Below are positions 1 through 8,029 of a DNA stretch of 11,778 nt, one piece after another. Each line of letters opens with the position of its first letter. Position 1 is the first letter of the stretch. Source of the stretch: an uncultured Desulfobulbaceae bacterium (GTDB lineage Bacteria; Desulfobacterota; Desulfobulbia; Desulfobulbales; BM004); contig CAMYJP010000046.1 of assembly GCA_947258675.1 (NCBI GenBank), forward strand, positions 1-11,778, written 5' to 3'. Below the pieces are notes generated by a model. It made no database searches. It was not told where the DNA came from and worked only from the letters and a program-made list of their open reading frames with translations. A program made the position numbers and the translations under genes.

Positions 1-1
1 C

Positions 2-130
2 AAGGAAAACGGTACAGGCCTTGGGCTTGCGATTGTCCATCAAATTGTTGACAGTCACGAAGGGATAATAAGAATTAGTGAAAGCAATGAATCAGGCACT
101 ACTTTTGAGATTACCCTTCCGTCACCCTAA
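2..130 (+). CDS. Sensor histidine kinase, C-terminal end (partial)
   Basis: Only the last 42 codons are present; the gene begins upstream of the window. The translation opens with KENGTGLGLAIV, the G2-type glycine box of the HATPase_c ATP-binding domain, and closes with SGTTFEITLP, the typical final beta strand of that domain, just before TAA at 128-130. This is the nucleotide-binding end of a two-component sensor kinase, which autophosphorylates a histidine and passes the phosphate to a response regulator. The sensor part, the phospho-accepting His and the partner regulator lie outside the window, so the signal is unknown. It is the only clear protein gene end on the plus strand and is convergent with murA. 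A hairpin plus T-run at 201-228 is a plausible terminator for it. Confidence 0.93.
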   Translation, partial: KENGTGLGLAIVHQIVDSHEGIIRISESNESGTTFEITLPSP

Positions 131-200
131 TCACCTAACCCTTTACCCATAGATCTCATACTCGATTAACAATTAGAAATTGGCCATCGGTTATTAATTA

Positions 201-228
201 GTTTCCATCCGGAAACGGCTTTTTTTAG
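201..228 (+). terminator. Probable intrinsic terminator of the histidine kinase gene
   Basis: Arms gtttcc (201-206) and ggaaac (211-216) enclose a 4-base loop and are followed by ggc and a run of seven T at 220-226. It lies 70 bases past the kinase stop codon in the right orientation. The stem is short (6 bp), and the same bases form one arm of a larger inverted repeat, so the role is uncertain. Confidence 0.5.
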
Positions 229-256
229 CAAATTCTGCGTCAATCTTCGTAATTTC

Positions 257-289
257 TTGTGCGACGTACTTAAGTACGACTCCGCACAA
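257..289. repeat. Central palindrome of the intergenic element
   Basis: cgtacttaagtacg (265-278) is a perfect 14-base palindrome. It is flanked by ttgtgcg (257-263) and its inverse cgcacaa (283-289), giving a hairpin or cruciform with one asymmetric bulge. No T-run follows on either strand, so it does not look like an intrinsic terminator. Confidence 0.6.
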
Positions 290-407
290 TTATTTAATTT
301 CCTTGACTTTACTAAAAACTGCTCGTTTCTGGATTGGAAACAACTAGTTCCAACATCCGGAACAAAAACAGTTTCCGGATGGGGACTAATTATTTATTCC
401 AGGTTAC

Positions 408-1569
408 TCACTCTCTTTCCTTTCTTATACGTGCTCCAAGATTTGACAACTTGTCTACCAACCCTTCATATCCCCTTTCCAGGTGATAAATTCGAGAAAT
501 CTCGGTAATTCCTTTGGCGGCAAGACCGGCGACGAATCTTTGCTCCAGTCCGTATCAATTCGGCTACATGCATAAACCTGTTTTCAAAAATTGTTTCCGT
601 TATAACACTTAAACCATTGGCCATAGTCATGAGAGCCATCATCTGGGCTTGCAAATCAGTAGGAAAACCTGGGTAAGGCTGGGTTTTTATATCAACGCTG
701 TTCAATACGCCTTTCCTTGATACCCTTATAGAATTGCTAGATTCGTTTATAAAAAGACCAGCGGTTTTCAGCTTTTCCAAAAGTGACGGCAGGTGTGCAG
801 GATTGCAGTTGGTCAATGTTGCTTCTCCTCCAGTCGCACCAATCGCGATCAAATATGTGCCTGTCTCAATTCTGTCCGGGATGGTTGTAATTTCTGCTGG
901 CATTAAATCACTGACTCCCTGAATTACCAATCTATCTGTTCCACGCCCTTCTATTTTGGCTCCCATACCGTTTAGCATATCAACAAGATTGGAAACTTCC
1001 GGCTCTCGGGCAGCATTTTTAATAACGGTAATACCATCTGCCATCACCGCGGCCATGATAATATTTTCCGTGCCGGTAACGGTAGGAATATCAAAATAGA
1101 CCGTGTTTCCTCTGATTTTGTCTCTGACCCGTGCTTCTACATATCCTTCGGTCAGATCCAGATCAATACCCATCTTTTTGAGACCCTGCAGATGAAAATC
1201 AATAGGTCGAGCCCCTATAGCGCAGCCCCCGGGAAGGGATACCCGGGCAGTTCCCATGCGCGCCAGCAGGGGACCAAGAACCAGAATAGATGCACGCATG
1301 GTTTTAACTAAATCGTACGAAGCTTCAATATGCAGCAAATCTGCAGTGTTGATCTTAAGCGTTTTTCCCTTTCTTTCCCACACAACTCCCATTGACTCAA
1401 GCAAGATCAACATTGTACGTGTATCACGCAGGTCCGGCACATTATGTATGGTATGCCAACCAGGGACAAGAAGAGTGGCGGCGATAAGCGGAAGAGCGGC
1501 GTTTTTTGCACCGCTTATGCTTATTTCACCATGTAATGGGTAACCACCCTCAATTATTATTTTATCCAT
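408..1569 (-). pseudogene. murA: UDP-N-acetylglucosamine 1-carboxyvinyltransferase, internally deleted and frameshifted
   Basis: MurA transfers enolpyruvate from PEP to UDP-GlcNAc, the first committed cytoplasmic step of peptidoglycan synthesis. The frame from ATG at 1567-1569 looks normal at first: Lys22 in GAKNAAL, Cys116 in [10 protein letters not shown] (the PEP-reactive, fosfomycin-target Cys, E. coli Cys115) and Asp305 in GFPTDLQAQ. After about residue 345 ([10 protein letters not shown]) it becomes unrelated sequence and stops at 466. The genuine C-terminus (AGLAAKG, then [20 protein letters not shown]) is readable in another frame from 530 to a TGA at 408-410. Compared with E. coli, residues about 346-377 are missing, near 95 nt, so the frame shifts. 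The lost piece contains the equivalent of Asp369-Arg371, and the Arg397 region is out of frame. An aaggaa ribosome site lies inside the end of prmC, 2 bases upstream. Decay, or an assembly error, are the two explanations. Confidence 0.85.
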
Positions 1570-1571
1570 TT

Positions 1572-2465
1572 TCAGTTCCTTTTCCGATGGGCCTGAAATA
1601 CTCTTTGAATACCAGAATAGTCCGGATGTACCATCAGACAGTCGTAGTAATTTTTCGATTCAAAAAGGCGGAGAACCTCGTCAGCCTGTTGAATACCTAT
1701 TTCCATAAAAAACCATCCTCCGAGCGCTAATATTTTATCAAGCTGGCTGACGATTTGTCGAATAGAGTCAAGTCCATCTTCCCCTCCATTCAATGCGAGA
1801 TGCGGCTCATGGAGCCTCACATCCGGTTGCAGAAGATCCAAAGATTGCTCAGATCGGCTTATCAACATTCCTTTTTTAATATAAGGAGGATTTGCGACAA
1901 CTAAATCGAAAACATTATTTAATGCAATACCTGATAACCAGTCTGAATTAATAAAAGATATTTTACCGGCAACCTTATGTTTCCTTGCATTTTCTTGAGC
2001 TACCTGAAGGGCAGCCAGAGAACAGTCAAGAGCATAAAATCTTATGTCTGGGCTCATTTCAAGGGCCAGGACTATGCTTATTGCTCCACTGCCCGTTCCT
2101 AGATCAAGCACCGGCCCTTTAATTCTGTTTTCTCTATTACCAGTAATCTCCAATACTCTCTCAACAAGAATCTCTGTCTCCGGCCTTGGTATTAAGACAT
2201 CTTTTGTAACCTTGAATGACAGGGACCAAAATTCCTGTTCACCCAAAATGTAAGCTACCGGTTCAAGGTTAAGCCTCCTCTGCAGTAATCCCTCGAGAAT
2301 CTGGACATGCTCCGGAGACACGGATGTATCGCCCTCCAAAATCAAGCCGGTTTTATTCGTTTGGAGTGCTCTCTCCAAAAAAAAATCGGCCTCGATTTCA
2401 GGGTTGGGAATTTTTTTATTTTTCAAACGGGTTACGGCAGATTTGTAGAGTTCTTTAATTCGCAT
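1572..2465 (-). CDS. prmC: Peptide chain release factor N5-glutamine methyltransferase
   Basis: PrmC (HemK) uses S-adenosylmethionine to methylate the glutamine of the GGQ motif of RF1 and RF2, raising peptide-release efficiency. The 297-aa protein has the family layout. A helical N-terminal substrate-binding domain (about 1-80) is followed by LIPRPETE (91-98), the SAM-binding motif I DLGTGSG (121-127), an acidic ALDCS strand end near 145, and the catalytic NPPY (192-195) that binds the target glutamine amide. Length is close to the E. coli protein. It lies directly downstream of prfA, which encodes its substrate, and its stop is 2 bases before the murA start, implying coupled translation. 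The ATG at 2463-2465 has a poorly spaced ribosome site (gagg directly adjoining), so expression may be low or partly dependent on upstream translation. Confidence 0.96.
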   Translation of the reverse strand: MRIKELYKSAVTRLKNKKIPNPEIEADFFLERALQTNKTGLILEGDTSVSPEHVQILEGLLQRRLNLEPVAYILGEQEFWSLSFKVTKDVLIPRPETEILVERVLEITGNRENRIKGPVLDLGTGSGAISIVLALEMSPDIRFYALDCSLAALQVAQENARKHKVAGKISFINSDWLSGIALNNVFDLVVANPPYIKKGMLISRSEQSLDLLQPDVRLHEPHLALNGGEDGLDSIRQIVSQLDKILALGGWFFMEIGIQQADEVLRLFESKNYYDCLMVHPDYSGIQRVFQAHRKRN

Positions 2466-2646
2466 CCTCTAAACAAACTACCTATAAAATGCTAATGATC
2501 TCATGAAATGGTTATCGAGGAAATTAGTTACCATGTGGGGGATCTTACCATATTCAATTGAATCTCTATTTTCATTCCGCTGCCCCGGATTCAGGGCACC
2601 GTTCATCCTGTTACTTGAACTATCAGGGCTGAAGCTAAATGATAAA

Positions 2647-3714
2647 CTACTGCACTGTTTTAAGTGCCTCTGACTGATAATGAACCATGAGTGGATTTAT
2701 CACCTCTTCCAATCGCCCCTGGAGTATAGATTCCAATTTGTACAAGGTGAGATTGATTCGATGATCGGTCACTCTTCCTTGTGGGTAGTTATATGTCCGA
2801 ATACGCTCGCTTCTGTCACCGGAACCGACCTGGATTTTTCTATCTTCAGAAATCTTGTCGTGCTGATCCTGCTCTAACTTATCAAGCAATCTGGCACGTA
2901 ATACTTTTAATGCTTTTGCCTTGTTTTTATGCTGTGATTTTTCATCCTGACAGCTTACCACAAGGTTTGTAGGTATATGGGTAATGCGGATGGCAGATTC
3001 TGTTTTATTCACGTGCTGCCCTCCTGCCCCGCTGGCCCTGAAGGTATCAATACGTAATTCGCTCTGGTCAATATTCAATTCGACATCTTCGGCTTCGGGG
3101 ATAACTGCTACTGTAACAGCTGATGTATGAACTCTACCCTGGGCCTCGGTTTCCGGCACGCGTTGGACTCGATGGGTTCCACTTTCATACTTCAGCATGC
3201 TGTAAACCTGGTCACCGCTGATTAAACCGATAATCTCCTTATAACCACCTATACCGATAGGATTGCTGCTCATAATCTCAACTTTCCATCCCTGCTGTTC
3301 TGCAAACCGACAGTACATCTTAAACAGGTCATTTACAAAAAGAGCTGCCTCATCACCACCTGTACCAGCTCGAATTTCAAGAAATATATTCTTTTCATCG
3401 TTAGGATCTTTCGGGAGCAACAACAACTTCAGTTCCCTTTCCAGGTCACCAGCTTGCCGGGTCAGGTCGGCAATATCACTTTTAGCCAATTCAATAAATT
3501 CCGGATCGTCCTCCTCATAAAGCAATTCCCGGCTCTCCTCAATCTGCTGCATTATTTTGTCATACCTGGAATACAATTCATGCAACCTGTTTACGTGGGA
3601 ATGCTCCTTTACAATTGACCGATATTTTACCTGGTCAGCAACAAGGCCTGGATCAGATAATTTTCCTTCTAAAGCTGCAAGCTTCTCGTTTAAATCTTCA
3701 AGTTTTTCAAACAT
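2647..3714 (-). CDS. prfA: Peptide chain release factor 1 (RF1)
   Basis: RF1 recognises UAA and UAG stop codons in the ribosomal A site and triggers hydrolysis of peptidyl-tRNA. The 355-aa product begins with the coiled N-terminal domain (about 1-100), followed by [14 protein letters not shown] (113-126). PET at 187-189 ([14 protein letters not shown]) fits the PxT codon-recognition motif of RF1 rather than the SPF of RF2. GGQ at 231-233 ([14 protein letters not shown]) is the catalytic loop. No frameshift of the kind that regulates prfB is present. prmC, which methylates this GGQ glutamine, follows after 181 bases. The start ATG (3712-3714) has no close Shine-Dalgarno; aaagg is about 13 bases away. 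A small 5-bp stem with a ctttttat tail lies just upstream on the coding strand near 3735-3754 and could be a weak attenuator. Confidence 0.97.
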   Translation of the reverse strand: MFEKLEDLNEKLAALEGKLSDPGLVADQVKYRSIVKEHSHVNRLHELYSRYDKIMQQIEESRELLYEEDDPEFIELAKSDIADLTRQAGDLERELKLLLLPKDPNDEKNIFLEIRAGTGGDEAALFVNDLFKMYCRFAEQQGWKVEIMSSNPIGIGGYKEIIGLISGDQVYSMLKYESGTHRVQRVPETEAQGRVHTSAVTVAVIPEAEDVELNIDQSELRIDTFRASGAGGQHVNKTESAIRITHIPTNLVVSCQDEKSQHKNKAKALKVLRARLLDKLEQDQHDKISEDRKIQVGSGDRSERIRTYNYPQGRVTDHRINLTLYKLESILQGRLEEVINPLMVHYQSEALKTVQ

Positions 3715-3987
3715 AATCAGATTAACGCCTTTGATAAAAAGCGATACGGTATCGGATGGGAATTATGCAATGGAATGACAGGGTGTCTGAACCAAAATGT
3801 ATCGCTACAAGAGTTACTTCAAATCAATGATCATATACTGACCAAAGACTGCTGCTTTATCTTGGCTACCCGTTTTTGAACAACCGTTTTTAGAAACGAC
3901 CTTACTGAAAATTAATGTAATTAATCTCTCCTGAATAACTGATTACAGCCCGGTTTTCCACAGAATAGCCATGCAATCTACGAAAAC

Positions 3988-4200
3988 CTACTTTTTATTC
4001 ATGTGATTAGCATATTTTTTCATAAATTTTTCAACGCGCCCTGCCGAGTCAATAAGCTTCTGTTTACCAGTAAAAAAGGGATGACAGGATGAACAAATTT
4101 CGACTTTAATCTCTTTATCTACCGACCCCAGCTCAACCTCATTGCCGCAGGCGCAAGCCGCTTTAATTTTATGGTACTCAGGATGGATATCCTTTTTCAT
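3988..4200 (-). CDS. rpmE: 50S ribosomal protein L31, zinc-binding type
   Basis: L31 sits in the large subunit near the central protuberance and contributes to the bridge with the small subunit. The 70-aa product starts MKKDIHPEY and carries the C+ (zinc-binding) cysteine set: Cys16 and Cys18 (CAC) and Cys36 and Cys39 (CSSCHPF). Length equals the E. coli protein. The frame is open further upstream to 4251, but the start at 4198-4200 is chosen because it gives the conserved N-terminus and has a strong ggagg at 4210-4214, 9 bases away; the extra 17 residues have no family support. It lies between rho and prfA, a common order in this bacterial group, and has its own promoter upstream. With four cysteines, zinc-dependent use of this paralogue is expected. 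Confidence 0.96.
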   Translation of the reverse strand: MKKDIHPEYHKIKAACACGNEVELGSVDKEIKVEICSSCHPFFTGKQKLIDSAGRVEKFMKKYANHMNKK

Positions 4201-4209
4201 TTTCTTATT

Positions 4210-4214
4210 CCTCC
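4210..4214 (-). promoter_or_regulatory. Ribosome binding site deciding the rpmE start
   Basis: On the coding strand ggagg lies 9 bases before ATG at 4198-4200. It is the clearest Shine-Dalgarno for this gene and rules out the upstream in-frame ATG at 4249-4251. Confidence 0.8.
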
Positions 4215-4352
4215 GAATATAATCAATACTTGTATGAGCGCTGCTGATCACTCCTGAAAAACACTTTTACCCATGTAATGTATTGCCCTTAACGAGTTGT
4301 ACCCCCATAAAACAAGGAAATAACCCCCAAGGATCAATCTGCAAAACATATT

Positions 4353-4381
4353 ATATTAATACTGCTATCCACTTTTATCAA
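4353..4381 (-). promoter_or_regulatory. Sigma70-type promoter for rpmE
   Basis: On the minus strand TTGATA (4381-4376) and TAATAT (4358-4353) are separated by exactly 17 bases. This predicts transcription starting near 4346, about 145 bases before rpmE. No convincing rho terminator lies between the rho stop and this site, so rpmE may be read both from here and from rho transcripts. Confidence 0.5.
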
Positions 4382-4468
4382 GGAATTAGAATAAGCAGTG
4401 TATAATTTACCAGGAAGAAAAGGTGGATTGAGACAGGAATGAATTCAAACTCTGACGGTTAATAGAAA

Positions 4469-5740
4469 TCAGCTGGTAGTGCTGTTCATAGAATTAAAAA
4501 ATTCTGCGTTTGTTTTTGTCCGTTTCATTTTATCAAGAAGAAATTCCATAGCATCGGAAGGATTCAGGGAAGATAAGAGCTTACGCAGGATCCACACTCG
4601 GTTCATTTCATCCGCAGCCATAAGCAAATCTTCTTTTCTTGTACCGGACCGATTTATATCGATTGCAGGATAAATCCTCTTATCCGACATTTTGCGATCA
4701 AGAACCAGTTCCATATTTCCTGTTCCTTTGAATTCCTCAAAAATTACCTCATCCATACGACTGCCGGTCTCAACCAAAGCAGATGCGATTATTGTTAGGC
4801 TCCCGCCTTCTTCAATGTTCCTGGCAGCACCAAAAAAACGTTTGGGACGATATAAGGCTGTGGCTTCAACACCACCCGACAATATTCGGCCGCTTGCAGG
4901 TGTTACCGTATTATAGGCTCGAGCCAATCTGGTTATACTATCAAGAAGAATGACGACATCTTTCTTATGCTCAACCAATCTCCTGGCTTTTTCTATAACC
5001 ATCTCAGCAACCTGAATATGTCGCTGTGGCATTTCATCAAAGGTGGAACTTACGACTTCTGCTTTGACGTTTCTGGCCATATGAGTGACTTCTTCTGGCC
5101 GTTCATCAATAAGCAACACTATCAGGGTAACTTCCTTATGATTTTTGGCAATACTGTTGGCAATTTTCTGAATAAGAACCGTTTTTCCCGTTCTTGGGGG
5201 TGCAACGATCAGACCTCTCTGCCCCTTGCCAATAGGAGCTATAAGGTTCATTATCCGGGTTGAGTAGTTATCCCTTTCGCATTCTAGGTTTAACCGTTCA
5301 TTAGGATGCAGTGGTGTCAGGTTGGTAAACAGGGTTTTATCTTTGGCAACTTCCGGTTTTTCAAAATTGATAGAACTCACCTTGAGCAAGGCGAAATATC
5401 GTTCACCATCCTTAGGAGACCGAACCAATCCTTCAACCGTATCACCTGTTCGCAGGCTCAATTTACGAATTTGGGAGGGAGATACGTAGATATCATCGGG
5501 GCCGGGAAGATAATTATAATCTGGAGCGCGCAGAAAGCCGAAGCCATCAGGCAAAATCTCCAAAACGCCACGCCCCTTGACCATGCCATTCTTGTCAGAC
5601 TTGGCGTTTTTCGCCATTGCCGAAAGGATGGCAAAAATCAATTCCTGCTTGCGCATGCCGCTGATGCCATCGACTTTATACTGCTTCCCCAATCTGGTCA
5701 GTTCGTTAATTTTTTTCTCTTTCAACTCAGCTAAATCCAT
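4469..5740 (-). CDS. rho: Transcription termination factor Rho
   Basis: Rho is a hexameric RNA-dependent ATPase/translocase that loads on untranslated C-rich RNA and dislodges RNA polymerase. The 423-aa protein is close to the E. coli length and has the expected parts. These are an N-terminal helical domain (1-50), a cold-shock-like primary RNA-binding domain with DGFGFLR (65-71) and [10 protein letters not shown], Walker A APPRTGKT (180-187), Walker B ILLDSITR (264-271), the Q-loop region [11 protein letters not shown] (280-290), and the conserved [15 protein letters not shown] segment. There is no large insertion in the RNA-binding domain. The ATG at 5738-5740 has aaggag 10 bases upstream. 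It is preceded by a long leader with its own promoter, and autoregulation through the leader is plausible, as known for rho in enterobacteria. Confidence 0.98.
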   Translation of the reverse strand: MDLAELKEKKINELTRLGKQYKVDGISGMRKQELIFAILSAMAKNAKSDKNGMVKGRGVLEILPDGFGFLRAPDYNYLPGPDDIYVSPSQIRKLSLRTGDTVEGLVRSPKDGERYFALLKVSSINFEKPEVAKDKTLFTNLTPLHPNERLNLECERDNYSTRIMNLIAPIGKGQRGLIVAPPRTGKTVLIQKIANSIAKNHKEVTLIVLLIDERPEEVTHMARNVKAEVVSSTFDEMPQRHIQVAEMVIEKARRLVEHKKDVVILLDSITRLARAYNTVTPASGRILSGGVEATALYRPKRFFGAARNIEEGGSLTIIASALVETGSRMDEVIFEEFKGTGNMELVLDRKMSDKRIYPAIDINRSGTRKEDLLMAADEMNRVWILRKLLSSLNPSDAMEFLLDKMKRTKTNAEFFNSMNSTTS

Positions 5741-6031
5741 CTACAGCATTCTCCTTAATTTAATAATGATAAGCCTCAGCTTTAGCATGCACATTCAGTC
5801 CACTTAGGCTTGACCCATATGATTTTATTGGTGAAATCGATATATATCGAATGCAAAGATAACGTTATATTAAAGGATTGTTTTCAAAGGGATATGTACA
5901 TCCACCGATCATTTATGAAAGATCATGTAATACTGATCGGCAGTTTAGTTTAAAATAGTTAACCGCAATTACATTAATCAATGAATTCTAATAAAATGTA
6001 CCTGTAAAGTTTCTGATAATTTCAGGAAAAG

Positions 6032-6187
6032 ATGCATATGCCGGGGGTGATAGAAATGTATTCAAGAAACTTCTTGTCAGGCTCAGATTATAAGGAAATG
6101 GTATGGGATGAGAATTTTACTGCCCGCCTTAAAACTTCCCGTTCAAGACTCGATTATTATTATTGCTTATTGGAAACCTTATATTAA
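6032..6187 (+). CDS. Possible small protein of 51 aa, unknown function
   Basis: The frame ATG (6032-6034) to TAA (6185-6187) lies on the strand opposite its neighbours, inside the rho leader region. It is preceded by aggaaaag at Shine-Dalgarno distance; a second in-frame ATG at 6056-6058 has ggggg 8 bases upstream, so a 43-aa product starting MYSRNFLSGSDYKE is also possible. A -10-like TAAAAT (5992-5997) lies upstream. The product is soluble-looking, with Trp and a tyrosine cluster (LDYYYCLLETLY) at the C-terminus, a mixed-charge middle, and no signal peptide or membrane segment. I do not recognise the family. It could be a chance ORF in a 599-base gap; the two ribosome sites and protein-like composition argue for it. 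No terminator of its own is clear. Confidence 0.4.
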   Translation: MHMPGVIEMYSRNFLSGSDYKEMVWDENFTARLKTSRSRLDYYYCLLETLY

Positions 6188-6233
6188 GTGAGGAAGGGTA
6201 CCTGCCGGATGCTTGCATCTACAGTCTGCTGGC

Positions 6234-6262
6234 AGTGTAAGGAGTTCATTTTCACCTGTCAA
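6234..6262 (-). promoter_or_regulatory. Sigma70-type promoter for rho
   Basis: On the minus strand a perfect TTGACA (6262-6257) is followed after 17 bases by TACACT (6239-6234). The predicted transcript starts near 6227, inside an imperfect hairpin. This is the best promoter match in the window and lies in the gap directly upstream of rho. Confidence 0.6.
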
Positions 6263-6339
6263 GCTTTTTTTATTTGAACCCGTCACTATTATCCTCTTCC
6301 CTGTGTTTGCCCTGATCCCTTTAAATTTTTAATGTTGTA

Positions 6340-6993
6340 TTATCTTATGGTATTTCCAGGCAGCAAACGTATGAGTTGCAGCACTTCAAGGCATGTCAAA
6401 GCCCAGCTTCCGCTGTTGTCGATCACATGATCGGCCATCATAACCTTTCGACTTAGAGACCATTGCGACGCCAATGCCTTTTCGGCCTCATTCCCTGAAA
6501 TATCATCCCGTAAGGATAAACGTCTAGCACATTGACAATACCTTGAGTAGACAACAACGATACTCTCAAATAAACTTTCCCAGCCTGCTTCATACAGCAG
6601 AGGCACCTCAACCAACATTACCGGAAGATGACATGCCTTTTTAAATGTATCAATTCTGGATTTGATCTCTTCCCAAGCAAGGGGATGCAGGAGATTATTT
6701 ATCTGGTTGCGAACATCGCTATCAACAAAGATCAACCTGCGAACCTTTTTCCTGTTGACAGTCTGATCTTTGTAAAAATAATCCGACCCTAAAATACGCT
6801 GCAGACCGTGCCACCCTTCTTTATCTGGTTCAAGCAATTTTCGGCATACCTGATCAGCATCAATATATTCTGTTGATATCATTTTGCGCAGAAATGAAGC
6901 CACAGAACTTTTTCCAGTGCCAATGCCGCCGGTGAGACCAACAACTTTTGTCACGCTGTTGCATAGTTCCATTGGAAAACCTGTCTGTGCCAT
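6340..6993 (-). CDS. coaE: Dephospho-CoA kinase
   Basis: CoaE phosphorylates the 3'-hydroxyl of the ribose of dephospho-CoA with ATP, the last step of coenzyme A synthesis. The 217-aa product has the P-loop GLTGGIGTGKSS (19-30), the conserved substrate-side DADQV (45-49), the LVEVPLLYEAGW segment typical of the family near 125-138, and a basic lid (RRLSLRD) around 155-163. It ends near the usual length. The start at 6991-6993 has gga about 8 bases upstream; an internal ATG at 6970-6972 also has an agg and would give a start closer to the usual length, so the first 7 residues are uncertain. The gene follows the pseudouridine synthase by 25 bases, suggesting co-transcription. Confidence 0.95.
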   Translation of the reverse strand: MAQTGFPMELCNSVTKVVGLTGGIGTGKSSVASFLRKMISTEYIDADQVCRKLLEPDKEGWHGLQRILGSDYFYKDQTVNRKKVRRLIFVDSDVRNQINNLLHPLAWEEIKSRIDTFKKACHLPVMLVEVPLLYEAGWESLFESIVVVYSRYCQCARRLSLRDDISGNEAEKALASQWSLSRKVMMADHVIDNSGSWALTCLEVLQLIRLLPGNTIR

Positions 6994-7018
6994 GAATTTT
7001 CCGGGCTAGCCTCGACGG

Positions 7019-8029
7019 TTAATTCTTTAATCTTCTCAGAGTATCAAGTGCTTCCTGCATATCAGGCCAAAGAGGGGCAGAAAATTTCATTATTTTTTCT
7101 CTTACGGGATGTTGAAAAGATAAAACAGATGCATGGAGGCATTGTCTTTTAATTGGTATCGATTCATGGATGGAATTCATTTTTCCATAAATTTTATCGC
7201 CTGCAACAGGATGGCCTTTATAAGTCATGTGCACTCGTAGTTGATGCGTGCGTCCAGTTTCCGGCTTCAGCTCAACAAACGTAAAAGGAGGATAAAGCTC
7301 TTCAATTACCTTCCAGTTACTGATTGCTTCTCTACCACCTTTTTCCACTACGGCCATTTTTTTCCTGTTAACGGGATGCCTACCAATAGGCAATGATATT
7401 CGTCCCTCCCTATTTTCCGGCCTGCCAACAATTATGGCATGATAAGTTTTACTAATCTCTCTAGCCTTAAACATATCTACAAGTGCGTGTTGGCTTCGGT
7501 CATTTTTTGCCACCACCATCAGGCCGGAAGTATCTTTGTCTAGCCTATGAACGATACCAGGTCTCTGTTGACCGTTAATCCCGTTCAAATCTTTGCAAAA
7601 ATACAGTAAGCCATGGACCAATGTTCCACTTTGATGCCCGCAAGCCGGGTGAACAACAATACCGGGAGGCTTTGAAATTACAAGAAGATCATCGTCCTCA
7701 TATATTACTTTAAAATCAACTTGTTCAGGAACAATGTCCAGTGGCTCAGGTGGAGGAATTATCACCTCAACTGATTCTGCATCTTTCAGACGATATCCAC
7801 TCTTTCTGACTGTGCCATTCACGAGAACCATACTGGAACGGATCAACTGCGAAAGCATTGATCGGCTGACATCATCAAAACATTCCGCCAGGAAGATATC
7901 GAGCCTTTGACCGGTACTTTTTGATTTAACCGTAAACATATGGCGACGGCCATCATAATTGAAATGACCATCTTTACTGTAATTCGACCCAGTAGTTGTC
8001 AAAATCAGCCCCAATTCATCGGTGATCAT
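7019..8029 (-). CDS. rluD: 23S rRNA pseudouridine synthase, RluA/RluD family
   Basis: This family isomerises specific uridines in 23S rRNA (RluD acts on the helix 69 loop). The protein has an S4 RNA-binding domain (about 32-95, with QRLDIFLAE and RSSMVLVNG) and then the catalytic domain. The signature PGIVHRLDKDTSGL carries the catalytic Asp at residue 164, and the family motifs YEDDDLLVISKPPG and ETGRTHQLRVHM are present. The S4 domain fits RluD or RluC better than RluA, and HRLDKDTSGLMVVAK is RluD-like; the exact target uridines cannot be read from sequence. At 336 aa it is near the usual length, but residues 1-30 precede the expected N-terminus and the ATG at 8027-8029 lacks a good ribosome site. 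An internal ATG at 7937-7939 gives a more typical start, also without a strong site. Confidence 0.9.
   Translation of the reverse strand: MITDELGLILTTTGSNYSKDGHFNYDGRRHMFTVKSKSTGQRLDIFLAECFDDVSRSMLSQLIRSSMVLVNGTVRKSGYRLKDAESVEVIIPPPEPLDIVPEQVDFKVIYEDDDLLVISKPPGIVVHPACGHQSGTLVHGLLYFCKDLNGINGQQRPGIVHRLDKDTSGLMVVAKNDRSQHALVDMFKAREISKTYHAIIVGRPENREGRISLPIGRHPVNRKKMAVVEKGGREAISNWKVIEELYPPFTFVELKPETGRTHQLRVHMTYKGHPVAGDKIYGKMNSIHESIPIKRQCLHASVLSFQHPVREKIMKFSAPLWPDMQEALDTLRRLKN

Larger units (their letters stand above)
193..394. repeat. Inverted-repeat-rich intergenic element (MITE-like candidate)
   Basis: The bases at 193-216 and 371-394 are inverted copies of each other, matching at 21 of 24 positions. 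Inside lie further symmetric pieces: gtttcc (201-206) with ggaaac (336-341), gtcaa (239-243) with ttgac (303-307), and a strong palindrome around 265-278. A local 9-bp hairpin (catccggaa 354-362 with ttccggatg 373-381) makes up the right part. No protein is encoded. The nested symmetry suits a miniature inverted-repeat element or a large intergenic hairpin between two convergent genes. Clear target-site duplications were not found, so mobility is inference. Confidence 0.5.
5741..6339. other. 599-base gap between coaE and rho: rho leader region
   Basis: The region holds a good minus-strand promoter (6234-6262) whose transcript would give rho a leader of about 490 nt. Structures seen in it are a perfect palindrome tcgatatatatcga (5837-5850), a stem ccgatca/tgatcgg (5905-5911 with 5934-5940), and a compound hairpin ctgcc...ggcag (about 6202-6234) near the predicted transcript start. 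Immediately before rho, a 17-codon ORF (5794 to TAG at 5741-5743) ends directly against the rho ATG in the same frame and overlaps the rho ribosome site; it has a weak ribosome site of its own. On the opposite strand is a possible 51-aa gene (6032-6187). Confidence 0.6.

Noticed and set aside
257..508. 83-codon plus-strand frame between the kinase end and murA
   Set aside because: It runs through the palindromic element and then antisense to the murA C-terminus; no ribosome site and no recognisable protein.
466..533. Alternative idea that murA uses programmed frameshifting
   Set aside because: A single shift cannot restore the enzyme because about 32 conserved residues are absent, not just out of frame; no slippery heptamer was seen at the junction.
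4201..4251. Longer L31 starting at 4251
   Set aside because: The extra 17 residues are not part of the L31 family, and the ggagg site serves the ATG at 4198-4200.
5306..5734. 142-codon plus-strand frame opposite rho
   Set aside because: It is antisense to the conserved N-terminal half of Rho, with no ribosome site and no motif.
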